Assembly: GCF_018139145.2 (NCBI RefSeq)
Contig: NC_059478.1
Span: 6,634,001 to 6,698,000, forward strand
DNA from: Gymnogyps californianus
Taxonomy: Eukaryota > Chordata > Aves > Accipitriformes > Cathartidae
Direction of reading: 5' to 3'
Length of the DNA: 64,000 nt
Shown here: positions 37,001-49,481 of the stretch, piece after piece
How the letters are laid out: every line of letters starts with the position of its first letter
How positions within the stretch are numbered: position 1 is the first letter of the stretch
Notes under the pieces: model-generated
The model's input: the letters and a program-made list of their open reading frames with translations, nothing else
Databases searched by the model: none
What the model was told of the DNA's origin: nothing
Position numbers and translations under genes: made by a program

Positions 37001-40000
37001 GTAGGACCTGAACTCCTGCAATGCTGTGGGTTGGGGGCTCCACCTGCCCCCTTTCTGCTGTGGGAGATCTCAGCAGTGCTGCCTTCCCTCCTTCCTCCCA
37101 TGGCAGGGGGTGTGGGAGCTGGGACGGAGCCCAATGGGCAATGCCTGATGCTTGGTGCTGGTCATTTTCACGCGTCCACAGCAAGCCCAGACCCACCAGG
37201 GACAGGGGCTGGCCATGTCACAGGATCCATCATAAACTCCCTTACAGCTTTGTCCTTGTTTTCTTGCCTGCACCAGGTATGTGAGGAGAAGCAGCAATGT
37301 AACACTGCCCTTTTTCTCCCTTGTGTGTCCTAATCTTATTCCTGCTTCTCTTGTTTCTGGTAATAACTTAGGACATGGAGATATTTTTCAGTTCTAGGTC
37401 CTGAGCCTCAAGCCCTAAGAAATGGCCCCAGGTATTGAACAACAACTAACAATCCTATTTCTGGCTGCGTGTAAGTCAGCAGAGATGTCTGACTGCCCAG
37501 ATTCATGAAGGCAGAAAAGATATTAGGCCAGACAGGACCAAACTACAGGCTAAACCTCTCCACTCTATGTTTCTCAAAGCTCCTTCGTTAATGGGCTCTG
37601 CACTGCTAACTGCTCCATCAGCAGCCTGCGTTGCAAAGAGCACAGCAATCAGCAACTAAAACAGGTACGTCCCATCTCAGCTACACTTGCTGCTTCTGTC
37701 AGCCCCGGGAGGGCGAGAAATAGCTGTACCATACCGACTCGTCCTACCGCTTCTTAATTAATACACTTGGAGGAGATGATGATCAAGGTCACAGACTGCT
37801 ATTGCGGGCAAAGCGAGGGCTCTTGTCCACGAATACTGCAGAGCAATTAGTGCAAATTGTGGATTCAGACCTGGGGCAATAACGTGACATTAGCCCCAGA
37901 GAAGCCTGCAGAGCAGAGCGCGCCAAAGGCATCTCCAGGAGCAGGGCACCTGTCAGGATCACAGGGCTGCTTTGAGCCTCGCCGTGGGTAGATAAATATG
38001 GTGAATGAGAGAGATGTTTTAGGGCTGCTCCCCTTCCTGAAATCTAGGAGACAGAAAAATTTTTCAAAACCTGTGTCCCCCTTAATGCCTATAAAATTCA
38101 CAGGGCCTGTGTGGGAGCAAGTGGAGGACTTGAGAACAGAGCAGGGAGTCTTTGCAGGAGGAAAAGGAGAGGACATAACAGCAGGCTGCTAGCTTTCAGA
38201 AAGAAGAAAGTACCAAAGGGAGAAAGCAGCAGTTCCGAGATGTATGTCATTTTATACATCATCAGCTCCTAGGACATTTGATGTTAAATATTCCAGCACC
38301 CAAGCACACTGCTATAACTATACAGTCTCTGCTGTGTGTCCCTGCAGAGGTCTTGCTCCCCTTTCTCTGTCCTGGTCTTTCCCCCCCCCCCCTTTCCTCT
38401 ACAACAGCCCCAGAGCCCCAGCACTGACAGCGGATCACTTGCAGAAATAGCAGCTTTGCACGGCAAATATAATATCTGCAAAATATAGTATCTGCTAAAA
38501 GAAGGGGACGTCATGATTGATGAGGTGAGAAAGGCATTTGCTTCAGCCCTGCCCCAGAGAGCAGCCGCAGCAGGTCCCTCCTGGGACTAGGAGCTTTCCA
38601 TATGCTCTGCCTCCTGCTCTCACGTCAATCAGCTCGTTTTTGTCTTGAAGTAAGTTTAGACAGCAGATAGATAAATAATAGCATGTGGCTGTTCTCCACT
38701 TCTTTATATATTCCTGTTGTGCCCTCCTCACAGCCTTTGAGGAGCTGGAAATGATGAGGCTGGACCTGGGAGGACCTTGCAGAGGAAGCTTTGGACGCGG
38801 GAGAGGTCATCTTTGACTCGAGGCTGCCTGGCTCTCCACAGATTTCATCTTTAGCCTTTGACTGTCTGCCAGCATTTACAGCTGTGCCTGGCAGCCGGAG
38901 TTTAAAGATGGGAGCCCAGATGACTGTGTAGTAGTAAATCACTGCCCACAAGTTTATCATGGAACAATGACAAATCTGATTGAAAGGGCAGGAGGGCAAT
39001 TTGGTATGGGGACTGCCATCACCTGAGCTGGAATTTGACCTGGATGTTGACTTTAATCTGCTCCTGTACATGACGGCTATCAAGGAAGCATCGCTCATGA
39101 AGGATCAGCATTTCAAAGCTCATCCCACCCAACGGGACAGCTTTTTTGCTGGGGCAACCAGCACTGGATTGCAGTGTGATAGGAGCAGGAGAGCATCACC
39201 TACTGAGTCAGTCTCCTGAAATATCCTGGAAGACGGCTGGAGCACCTGAGCAGTGTGATTCCAAAGGGATACTTTACAGAAAAAGCACAGAAATGAAAAG
39301 CAGGATTAGAAGTCTTCAGATGCAGCAGCACAAGATATCCATAAAATGTGTAGCCTAAAGGCATGGCCATTCAAGAAGACAGAGATGTACTGGTATAGAT
39401 GCACGGCCCTTCAAGACAACTATTGGACACTTATTCGGGAATTTGACTCCAGAGCAGTGAGCCTTGCTTGAAGCCAAAGGAGTAAATCAGTACTGATGGA
39501 GCAGATAGGATGAAGGCAAAGAAATGGAGCTCTTCTACTGAGTGTCAAGGGTCTGAAAGCGGAGCAGAAGACGTTTGCTTTTTACTTTTGCAGTGTAAAT
39601 GTAAGTTTCAAAATGCCCTGCTCTCTGTTCAAATAGACCAAGGGAATGCACAAGAGGATTGTCAGGAAGGATTGTGCAAGTATTTGTACATTACCCCATC
39701 CCAAGACCTTGCAGCGCACCGTACAGCTATAACCCTGCAGGTCACCTACGAATCAGACAATTACAAGAATTTGTGTTTTATAGATGGGGACTGCCAGGCA
39801 GATCAATGACTCTGTGAGGACAGGGACTCAGATGCTCCTGACATCCCGTTCAAGTGTTGTTCTTCAGGCCATGGAGAGTGGATCCTTTCCAGCAAGAAGG
39901 GCTGTGGAGGAAGGGACTGAACTGGCTAGCACAAAACACGGCACAGGTCTTGACTAAGGCAAGCTTCAGCAGCACGAGGAAGAGCTGAGATTAGTGGCTT

Positions 40001-43000
40001 AAATCATTCAGGCAGACAGCTTAATAACCAAGCATTAGCCACTGTCAGAGTAAGAAAGCGATCAACAATCATATTTAATGCATGCGTTTCATGCCATCGG
40101 GGCAATCAGTGCTTCATGTAGGGAATAAAGGTAGAGTCCTTATTGCTGGTAGATGAATGGATTAGCTCTATGGAGCATGTTGGGTCCAGGGCTGAAGAGA
40201 CAAGGTCACAACGCTCTGTATAGCATATGTACGTGCTCTCACTGCTGCTTAGCATTGCTTTGTTGAATGTTAGCTGCCTGTCACCAGCACAATGCTAATG
40301 CTAATGCTGTTCTGGCTTAGAAAGAACTAGGAGTAGGTTGGGATATTCCTGTGCTGTGTAGGAAGAGGAGCAATGTGTAGACAACAGAAGGAGGAGGACA
40401 ACAATAAAGTTTGGGCAGGAGAGCACAGAGATCACAAAAAATGGTGGAGAGGTGGAAAAAAATCACCCTTGAGATAAAAACAGAAATTCAGCACAAAGGT
40501 TTTCTGTGTTGGATGCTTCACTGAAAAGTGACTAAGGGTTGAGGACAGACTGTCCTGCTGAATTCTGGACAAATGACAAGCCATGTGTCCAGCCCCGCAA
40601 GGGATGCAGAATGAGACATGCCATTGCTTGTATTTCCCTCCAGCAGCCTGTCAAAAGAAATCTCCATCTGGCTGACCAGCCTATACCTCCTGGGCATGGG
40701 TACGGAGTGGGGATTACTCCTCAGTTACTCACATGCATGCACACACACTCTGTGGACCACACTGAGCTCCACTTCCCTGGGAGCCACTGCTAATCCGCAC
40801 TGGCAGAAAATGGGGAAAGATGCCAAAATCTAGCATGTTAAAACCACTGCTTTTGCTCCCTGAGCACCCAAGGAAGCATGCTACATACAATCTGTCTCTT
40901 ACTCTCTCGATTCCCTGCTGAAAGTAGGATCAAACTCCTCTCTCCTGTTGCTTGCCACACTCAGAAGCTCTGACCCAAGGGAACACTGCTACACTGTGCT
41001 TGCGTCTCTTGCAGTGAGCTCAGACAAGGTTCCTGCTGTAAAAAGGGGATCGACTGGCTGACCCTTATGGTTTCAAGTTGATTTGCTTCACCCATCAGCA
41101 AAAACAAGCAGGATATCACTGCACTGACCTGTTCATCTGGGGCTGTCGATGAAACTGAGCTGAGCTGCATCCTACCATTCAGCACTGGTTACTCCACGAG
41201 GGCTAGGCTGAGGGATGCTGAAGTCCCAATGCCAATGCAAAAGGAAGGTGGGGGTGTGACAGAGAGAGCCTTTCTGCCTTTCCTACTCACAATCTCTTGC
41301 TAATGTCAACACAAATTATTCTTTAAATGACCAGGGAATTGATCCAAATCAGACCACTCTATACAGAGGGGCATTGCCCAGCCTGGGAATCTCTGGACAC
41401 ACGCAACTGCTTCAAAACCCAGGGGTTTTCAATCCTCCACTCAAGATGCTGCCAGACAGCAGCATGTCAGCACCAAACATTACCTACAGAGGTCATTCAA
41501 TAAAACAATGGGGGGAGAGGGAAGGGGGAGGCTCCACAGGGCCATCACACTTCAAGGGATATTTGACAAAAATGAGCATAATGACACTGCCCATAGAGTC
41601 TGTATAACGCATGATACCTGTTCAGGTCACTTCCATTCAGAAACCTTTTGGAGACTCATGAAAATAAGAAGTGGAAGAATACAAGTTGTTTGCCCTTCCC
41701 ATAAAGGGTACTGCAGCCTCCTCTGTGTACAAGGGCAGCCTGCTCACCTCGGCACTTCAGAGTCTTTTAGGGAGCTCTGATCCACTTTCTTGCTCCTTGG
41801 AGCTCTTTTTTTGCATCTCTCCAGCCCCTTGCACTATTACCCACAAAGACTGCCCCATTTTCAGCTGCTACATCCAGCTCCTGAGTCCTACTTGAGCACT
41901 CTGGGTTTTTTTTTTTCCCCCCAAAGAACAGGTTGACTGGAAGGGACCCAAAACCACCGTAACATCTGACCGCAGCAGAAAGCGCCACTCAACCCCCTGA
42001 AATCAGCATCACGATCTCCCTTCCAAAACAGATGAACTGTCCATCTCGCGAAGAAAGAGTTTATGACAGATGTGTCAAGCAGAAGCGGTCTACCTGCTGA
42101 TGCTGCGAGCCCCAGGGGAAATTCTCCCCGAGCCCAGCTGGTGCTTAGCCCGTGCCCCCAAAGCATGAATTCAAATTTTCCCTGGCTCATATTGTTCACC
42201 TGGGCAGTCACAGAGAAATTAGAGCGAGACAGTTCTGTCCTTCTCTTGGCAGTAAAAGCAGAATATTAGCTGGCAGCTTCGCTACAGACAGACGCAGGCA
42301 GGCCGGGCACTGCTTTTCTTACTCTCAAATTTTGGTCAGATAAGGCACAAGCCTCCCTTACCTGTCTAACATCAGCACATCTCTAACAGCAAGAACGCAA
42401 CCCTCTTTTGTTCTGCTTTCATAGCAGACCTTTGGCAATTCTTCTGTGTTTGGGATACAAGTATACATAAGCGAAAACACAACGATTTTACAATATAATT
42501 CCTTTTATGGATATACGCTCTTCTCTCCTTTAAACCAGTATAACTAAAATAACACTTCTGTTTCAACAGAGCTTTTCGTATTTGCATCATTATAACCCTT
42601 GACTACCAGGCTAGCAATTCCAGAAACTTCAGGTGCAGAGCAGTTGTAATATATTCCTTTAGAAAGCAGTTTATTAAACAACAATTTTTTTTTGTCACTG
42701 ATCACCAGGCAATGTCACCATGACTGCTGATAAAAAAAGATTAATTTAAATTTTAAAGATCACCTTCTGTTGCTATTAGGAACCGAATATTTTTCATTAG
42801 GTGCCAGAGAGTTACCAGAATTACTTTCTGTTCTAGAGACAGGAAAAATTCTGATAATTCATTTATCACTCTATAAGGGTAATTTATTAATAAAAACAGA
42901 CACTCTTGTGGAGGCTGTTGGATGAAATAATTAAACTAAGGTTTGATTTAGCATTCGCAGCAGTCAGCTGAAGAGGGAACAGTCTGTATATGTTAGTACA

Positions 43001-46000
43001 TGGATGCGTAAATTCGCTGGCACCACCAAAGCACTTTTGCTGCAGCCTGTATCTAATAGGGCAAATTTCAACTTTTACGCTGGTGAAGGTGGAACAGGGG
43101 CTCGAGTACAGAATTGTAACACTGATGTGAATATCCTGTCCTCCCCATCCCCCAGGCACCCTGTAGTCTCTTTGGTGCATTTTTCCCTTCTTGTTTTGAA
43201 TTTCCACAAAAGAAATGTTCCCTCTTAGCCATACCCTGCTACACCATATATTTTTTTTCTACTGGCTGCAAGAGCAATGATCTCAACAAGATACTGCTGC
43301 TAAAATTATATATTGCTTTTGCTGCCTTGGACAGCCAGCCTGTTTAAAGTTGTCACTTAATTCCCTGCCAAAACTGTTGTCATCTCAGTAGAAATCCAGC
43401 AAAATTACACTTTTTAAAAAATAATAATATAATTCTACACTTATATTTTAAAATATAAGTGCAGAAAAACCTGAATCTCTAAGAAAGCCAGACAGTTCCT
43501 TATTGCAACAAAATAGTTCACCGCCCACATTGACTTTCCCCCAGCCTTGACTCCCTCTTGTTTTATTCTCCAATAGAAACACATTAATGAACCTATACTG
43601 TGAACTTCGCTGTCTTGTTTATAATTTCTCAGCATGAAAATGTTGGTGAAGCAGAATAATATTTTCTGAACAGAACTGATACGATTGATCTATTGAACGG
43701 AGCGAGGCGTGCTGATTATACGTTTGCATAAGGTTTCTGGATGTGAAATTTTCAGGTTTGCATTGGTAACTGTAAATGAGATCCTGCTAAGGGCTACCAC
43801 GCATGATTTCTCTGCTACAGAGCAAGTTGTTCAAGGTTACTGAATCACGTACACTGTTGTGTCGTAGCACTCCCAGCAAAGGCTGCGCTTCGGCACGGCG
43901 TAGCTGCGCAGCAGCTCAGAAGAGCAGCTGGAGGGAGAGGGAAACAAGGCGGTGTCGCAGATCTCAGGGGGCTTTAGCGAGCTGAGAACCTGCCATTTGC
44001 TTGTGCGGAAAGACTGGACCCAGGGGCACACGCCAAAGGACGGTACGCACGGCTACGGCCTTGGGGGTCCTGCCTCCAGTGCATCCCCAGGAGCTGGAGA
44101 AGGCTAGACCTTGGGCTGATGGCTTTATCAGTTGTGATCACCCAATCAAGAGCAAAGCCAGGAAGGGAACCCACAGAAACTCACTCCCTCGCCTTTTAAC
44201 CAGAGGACAAGTCCTGCCTATAAACGACTGTGACCGTTGCCTGGTGGGTAGTAAGCAGCTACCCCAGGGACCATTCCTGTGCTATGCAATGCATGCTTTG
44301 TTTGCCCTAGCTACAACCAGTATGAAGGGTACAAGGGGGGGAAAAAGGTAGAATTTGATCTCTACTCACATTTATGGGACAAAAGGACATCAAAAGAGTC
44401 TGCCCATCTTGTTGCTTCTTCTGTTGACAGTCTTCTGTAAGGAAAGGAAGAGGCAAGTCAACCTCTTGGTTGACAACCAAGACAACCCATGGCCGCTGAT
44501 CCCCTCTGGGGCTGTTTGACAAGGACACCGAGGAAGGCTGGAATTCTTCTCACCTAACTTTGGAGGTCTACAATGTAGAGGTCTCCAGGTGAGCAGCAAG
44601 TCACCCTGGGCTCCCTTGAGAATCAATGAGGAGATACCAAGGGACCTGCAGGGACTTGACTCTCTTCGTCTCACATCCCCAGGTAGGCGGGTAAAATAGA
44701 CCAGATGAATCACACCCGAAAAGGGACCAATTTTTCCTCATTGACTCTAAGCAGAGGCCCAGGGAACAAGTTCAGATGTAGACATTTACATTGTAAAAGC
44801 CAAGTGTCAAATGAAATGAAACCCACCCCTGCAGAAGTGTTTATTTCTCTTTCCTGACTTTCAGGGGAAGGTTAGAGTCTTAGCTCAGACGTAAGCAGTG
44901 ACTTGTGATCAGATGAATCCCATCCCACTCATCTCAAATCAGGACTCTGGATTGTCTGAAGCATCTGCCTTAAGTGTTGTGCAAACTAACACAGGGCTTT
45001 TTGGTGGTGTTTAATAGCAAGGCTTAGCTAAGGAGGACTGTGACCTGAAATGACTGGTCACCTTTTATATCAAGTCAACTGCTCAGACTTTGATTTGTGA
45101 TGACAGAGGGGTAAATTACATCCTCAAATACGTGCAGACATGTCCCACGTACAGCAGCGGGCACTGTGTGCATGTCCTGTCTCATGGGAGAAATCATATC
45201 ATGATCCAGGTATTTTCTGAGGCTGTTCCTGCTGTATTCAGAGTTGTTTTGTTTTCCGTCTTCCTTGTGGCTAAAAGAGCTAGTCAAAGCTTATACAAAG
45301 TATAATAAAAGGAAGATAATACTAGAAGGGGTGGTGGGCAGGGAGGGAAAGGACAGCAATAGGGTTGGGATGGGATACTGCAGCTATACTCACTTCAAAG
45401 CCCGGTTGGGCTTGTCCGGAAGAATAGCTGTGAAATCATTATATGAGTCTGATTTGTGAGACAGGCAGCCCAGGCGAGTCCTCATCCCTCTGTTCCTGTG
45501 GTCGATGTGGGGGAGCAGGGGTGTGAGCAGGGGAAAACCAAAGAAGATGATGATTATAAGTCTAGCCAGAGTGGCAAAAACAAAAACAAAACCGAACAAA
45601 AAAACCCCAAAACAAAACCAAAAACCTCAGTGGCTCTGTGCCTCATCAGACCTGTGTCCTTGCTTCCCTCATCTGTAGGAGGGACCCTGAGACATCTCCC
45701 GTAAGACGCCAAGCAGACGCTAAGGACGGACACAGCACCAGAGCAGCTGAAGGCTCACCCACACCGGTCATTCAGCTGCTCTGACTGGTAAAAAGGCTTT
45801 TAAAGGCTGCACTTTGGGATGGTTTCTTGGAAAGACCTGCTCTGGTCAGGTGTGGGAGGAGAGCAAAGGGCAGCAATACCAGAAATCAATCACCACGATC
45901 CAGCAGCACCAGAAACAGCACAAATACCAGGGTCTGAGGGCAGGAGGGAGCTGGAGGAAGAAGAGAGGGAGTAAGGCACCTGCAAGGAAAGCCTGTGCTG

Positions 46001-47450
46001 CAGAGCCATGAGACCTCGGCCAGGATCTCAAGCAGCTTCTTTAGACTCAGGGTTACATAAGCAGGCTGAAACTGCCTCTTTCCTGACAGGCTTACCCAGG
46101 CAGAAAATGGCTTTATTGCTTTTTTCCTCTAAATTTCAAACCAGCCCCAGAGCCTTCGCTCCTCTACCAGCCCCTCGTGTCCTTGCCAGCCCCTTCCCGG
46201 CACAGCCAGCGCATCCGCAGCATCCTTCATCACATAACCTCAGCACGAGGAGGAACACAAAGGGAGAGGGAAACATAACACGCACATGCATTATACGGGA
46301 CTGGTGTCGTCTCCTCTCAAAAAACATATAGGTGCCAGTTAATGGTTTTACATGGTCTCTAGAAGCGCAGAGCCTGTGATTTGCCTCTCCAACCCAAGGG
46401 CATCTCTTCTACTAGATTCCCCAGACATCGAACGAGGCCATTCTCTCCTCCAGACCATGGCAGGAGGATTTAGCGACCCAGTCTCCACTTCTCAGCTGCT
46501 GGACCCACTTCCGAGCTGGAGAAAGCCCTTCTCCAAGCCCTGCTGCCAAACAGATGCCAAATACTTTCTGTGACTGCAGAGGGAAGTACAGTATTTTTCC
46601 CTTCCATATGTAATTCTTGCAGAACACTTCAGCACCAGCGACTGAGCCAATCTGTAGCACGCCTGTTTCCCCCTTCTCCTCCCGCCCTTCAGAGAGTTTC
46701 TATTATTGCACATTTTAATGTAATCTTAAAGCAAATTAAATGTTAATTAAATGCAATGAGTATCTCCCTGGCACAGCACAGGCAGCTCGCAGGATTTAAC
46801 AAGCACAAAAAACTGGAGATGTTCAGTCATAGGAATTGTTGCACAGCCTCAAACTATGGACCCATGGCCAGTGGTCTCGGGATGCTACGCTACATAAACC
46901 TCAAACATCAGTGCAGAAATACTGCGTGCAAAGTGTCATGTTCCTGGCTGAGCACGCTGGACCTGCTGTGCTCAAACAGACACTGAGTCTACTATAGGAT
47001 CTTTCTGGTACCTTTCCTGATACCTCCTACCCCCAACCTTTATCTTCCCTGCACTGTTTGTTCTAGCAAGCTCACGAATTTCTCAGCAAGAGGTGTGACG
47101 TGCATTACCACAGTGCTGCTCAGATTTCTCTCTGATGCCTGAGATCAAGGGACTGCAGCAGGGAATCAGAGCGTATGGGGGACAGAGATGCTGCGCCACG
47201 AGCAAGGAGCTTGTCTCTCGCGGAACATCGATCTCTAGGTGAGGACTTCCAAGACAGGACACAGGAGAAAGAGAGGGAAAGAAACCGGGTTCGCAGGAGG
47301 TGGAGAGGCAAGGGAAGGGCAGGAGGGAAGATGGGACACTGCAGTGAGCTGAAAGGCTTGCTGGACAAGGTAGACAGCGACAGGATGGGCAGGGGTGAGG
47401 GATGCATCATGTCTTTTCAGTTACCTCCATGGGATCAGTAAGGCAGCCAT
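33830..47450 (-). CDS. RGS8: RGS8, regulator of G-protein signalling (gene, five coding exons, 180-residue isoform)
   Basis: Coding exons on the minus strand: 47450-47425, 45495-45394, 44434-44370, 35926-35760, 34012-33830. Phases match at all four joins and the product is exactly 180 residues, the length of human RGS8. RGS8 is an R4-family GTPase-activating protein for Gi/o (and Gq) alpha subunits, expressed mainly in brain in mammals. The protein starts [20 protein letters not shown]; human starts [20 protein letters not shown]. The RGS domain covers about residues 52-170, with [19 protein letters not shown] and [14 protein letters not shown], and the end SQTQRRLS matches human SQSQRRLS. 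It lies about 14 kb beyond RGS16 in the same orientation, as in mammals. Its exons 2 and 4 have the same lengths and phases as RGS16, showing tandem duplication. The 8.4-kb intron between exons 3 and 4 is the largest. Confidence 0.97.
35760..35926 (-). CDS. RGS8: RGS8 coding exon 4: central RGS domain
   Basis: 167 bases. Acceptor CTCTTGCAG|AT, donor CGAGAG|GTGGGT. It encodes [35 protein letters not shown] and FIDVQAPRE, with the G-alpha-contacting Glu-Asn pair. Confidence 0.96.
38381..38392. repeat. Poly-C run, 12 bases
   Basis: Twelve consecutive C in the RGS8 intron. Confidence 0.8.
43438..43461. repeat. Perfect 24-bp AT-rich palindrome
   Basis: The 12-base arm CACTTATATTTT is followed at once by its reverse complement, with no spacer. 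It lies in the AT-rich part of RGS8 intron 3. Confidence 0.85.
44370..44434 (-). CDS. RGS8: RGS8 coding exon 3: start of RGS domain
   Basis: 65 bases. Acceptor TTACAG|AAGACTG, donor CATAAAT|GTGAGT. It encodes [20 protein letters not shown] followed by K, identical in pattern to human [20 protein letters not shown]. Confidence 0.96.
45394..45495 (-). CDS. RGS8: RGS8 coding exon 2
   Basis: 102 bases. Acceptor CGACCACAG|G, donor TTTGAA|GTGAGT. It encodes [20 protein letters not shown] and [13 protein letters not shown], near-identical to human RGS8. It is shared by both N-terminal isoforms. Confidence 0.96.
45577..45627. repeat. A/C-rich low-complexity tract
   Basis: CAAAA-type words over 51 bases, including AACCCCAAAACAAAACC, in the RGS8 intron before exon 2. 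No retroelement is recognisable. Confidence 0.6.
47425..47450 (-). CDS. RGS8: RGS8 first coding exon (MAALL form)
   Basis: 26 coding bases, ATG to donor TGGAG|GTAACT. It encodes MAALLIPW plus two bases, joining the next exon to give W-R-N-R-G. Human has MAALLMPRR. The match of sequence, length and phase is decisive although the exon is far too short to be seen as an open frame. Start context is moderate (T at -3, G at +4). Confidence 0.88.
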
Positions 47451-47458
47451 TCAGGCAT

Positions 47459-47484
47459 CCAGTTATAGTTAACCCTTTAACTGG
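47459..47484. repeat. Nested inverted repeat just before the RGS8 start codon
   Basis: Outer arms CCAGTTA and TAACTGG enclose inner arms AGTTAA and TTAACT around a CCCT loop. It ends eight bases upstream of the ATG on the minus strand, inside the expected 5' UTR. The inner arm also contains GTTAAC, an HNF1-type half-site. Confidence 0.6.
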
Positions 47485-47566
47485 CTGGCTTGGACAGCAG
47501 TCGGGGCTGTTTGCAGGAGGCAGGAGTGCGGGAAGGAGGGATTTACTGTTTCATGTCCTGGCACTT

Positions 47567-47577
47567 AAAAATATATC
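47567..47577 (-). promoter_or_regulatory. Possible TATA-like element for the RGS8 MAALL exon
   Basis: GATATATTTTT on the minus strand, about 117 bases before the ATG. The spacing suits a 5' UTR of about 90 bases, but the match to a TATA box is weak. Confidence 0.3.
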
Positions 47578-47590
47578 AAAGAATCCTCTG

Positions 47591-47607
47591 AAAAAAAAAA
47601 AAAAAAA
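47591..47607. repeat. Poly-A tract, 17 bases
   Basis: Uninterrupted A run upstream of the RGS8 MAALL exon. Confidence 0.7.
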
Positions 47608-48703
47608 GAGGGCCAGTTGTTCTCAACCCATTTGATCCTTGCCTCCTAGCGCGAAAGGTCAATTTTTCAATGGAAGACGTTCAGAGTAGAGGGATGATCA
47701 CAGAGGAGAGACAGCATTTCCTTCTAAGACCAGGACCGCAGGTTAAGTCCAGCTTCAGGTCTAAAGTGATTTGAGTTTGGCGTCACAGCTCACCACAGAG
47801 CGGCAGGAGTTGGCATTATCGCACTCATCATTCAACACCTCTGAAGGTCTCTCCTCAACAGGCAGAGCTCCGGGCTGACCTCGCTAAGGTGACCAAACTA
47901 CCTCTTGTCCCTGTCCCTCCAGGTCATGGCTGATGTTACTGGCCAGGCATCATGGAAAAGCTGGCACTGCAAATAAAATAACAGGAGGACTTCACGCGTC
48001 TGCAGATGCTGGTCCTTTCACCATCACAGGCTCAAGCACTCACACAAAAATAACTCAAAGAAAGCATCTCCTCTTCGGGGTGGTGGGAGCCTGCGGGGAG
48101 CCACCAAGGAGATGCACTGTCTGCAAAGGGGAGGGAGGGAGGGAAGGAGGGGATGGCAGGGTCCCCGTGAGCCTTGGCACACAGGCAGCTGGTTGAACAA
48201 ATCTCACATCAGAGCGTGAAGGCGAGGTCCACCAGCCAGGACACCAACGGGACAGAGAGCAGGACTGTATAGCGAGCAAAGGGCAAAGGTTTCTTATTTG
48301 CCAGGACAGGGCCAAGCTCCAGGTAACCTCCATGTCCTCTTGCCCAGAGGGAACAACTGAGGAGGAGACAAAGGAACTAATGAGAGCAGAGAGTGTGTGC
48401 AAAGGAGCCAGGACCCTGCTCTGCTGGGGCCTGGGGAGATCCCAGAGCTTGGGCTGCCCAACACAACATCCCTTTTAAAACCTGATTACATTAAAAATGC
48501 ACAAAGCCTCTTCCCAACTAAATTAATGGAACTGGGATTGCGCTACATGCCAGTGAGTGCATTTCCTTAATCCCTACCCTGACCGGCTGCTTCGATGTGC
48601 TTTAACTGAAATCAATCCTTGTAATTCCTTAAGCCCCTTTAAATTTCCTCATTAACAGCCTCACCCGCATGTGGGGCCACCGCACATGATTTCCTAGAGT
48701 CCG

Positions 48704-48753
48704 GCAGCCCCGACTCCTCTTTCCCACTGCAGCCCCGACTCCTCTTTCCCACT
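48704..48753. repeat. Perfect 25-bp tandem duplication
   Basis: Two identical adjacent copies (48704-48728 and 48729-48753), starting GCAGCCCCGACTCC and ending TTTCCCACT, in a GC-rich stretch between the two RGS8 N-terminal exons. Confidence 0.9.
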
Positions 48754-49481
48754 GCTGCTCCGAAGTGACAGCTGGAAGCGGAGCCGAGTGCCCTCTCCCT
48801 TGCAGCCGCCTCTAGCAGCCTGCTTTCAGGGGTACTGTTATGAAATGGCCTTCTGCTCGCCCCCGCTCCCACCCGCTCGCCAGCCCCCGCAACAACAACC
48901 TGCGCAGCTGAGCAGCACCGAACTTCCCTGCGATCCCAAAGTCTGTCTGACTTCACGGACGCCGAGACCTGTATTTCCCGTGAAGGCAATCCCACTGCTA
49001 GGCTGACATACCCACGGATATTTCCTCTGATTGCAAATAAAGCCAGTCAGTTATGACTTTAGAAATATAATCTGTAGCGTCTGGTAAAGGCATCCCAGTA
49101 GGGTCCATGGTGAGGTTTTTTTGCCTCCCGCTCCATCATTCATCCTACCTCCCCCTCCTATGAAAGGACCCCAGTCAAGGAGAATTGCCAGTCTCATCAT
49201 GGATGTGTTTTAGGGGTTTCTCCTTAGGAGATAGAAAGGGAGGGATGTGATTATGACATTCAGGTTATCAAACCACCCCAGGAGATCACCTGAGCAAAGA
49301 TAAAGAAGCCATCCCAATAGAAAAAATTAGCAGCACAAAGGTTAAAAAGAAAAAAACCCCAAACCGTGAGATCTCAGGGGCTTCAAGAGATTAAGACCAT
49401 TCATTCACATGCAGAGAAAGCCAGAAAAAACTGAACACAGAGGCACTGCAGACAGACAGACACAGAGAAAAAGATACTCAC

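Larger units (their letters stand above)
35927..44369 (-). other. RGS8 intron 3 (8.4 kb)
   Basis: No additional exon was recognised. It contains a 12-C run (38381-38392), TGCTAA units near 40290, AT-rich sequence at 42.4-43.5 kb and a perfect 24-base palindrome (43438-43461). All open frames here lack family features. Confidence 0.6.

Noticed and set aside
45980..46010. Minus-strand ATG starting M-A-L as the RGS8 first exon
   Set aside because: The sequence after it does not match MAALLMPRR and lacks a correctly phased donor; the exon at 47425-47450 fits much better.
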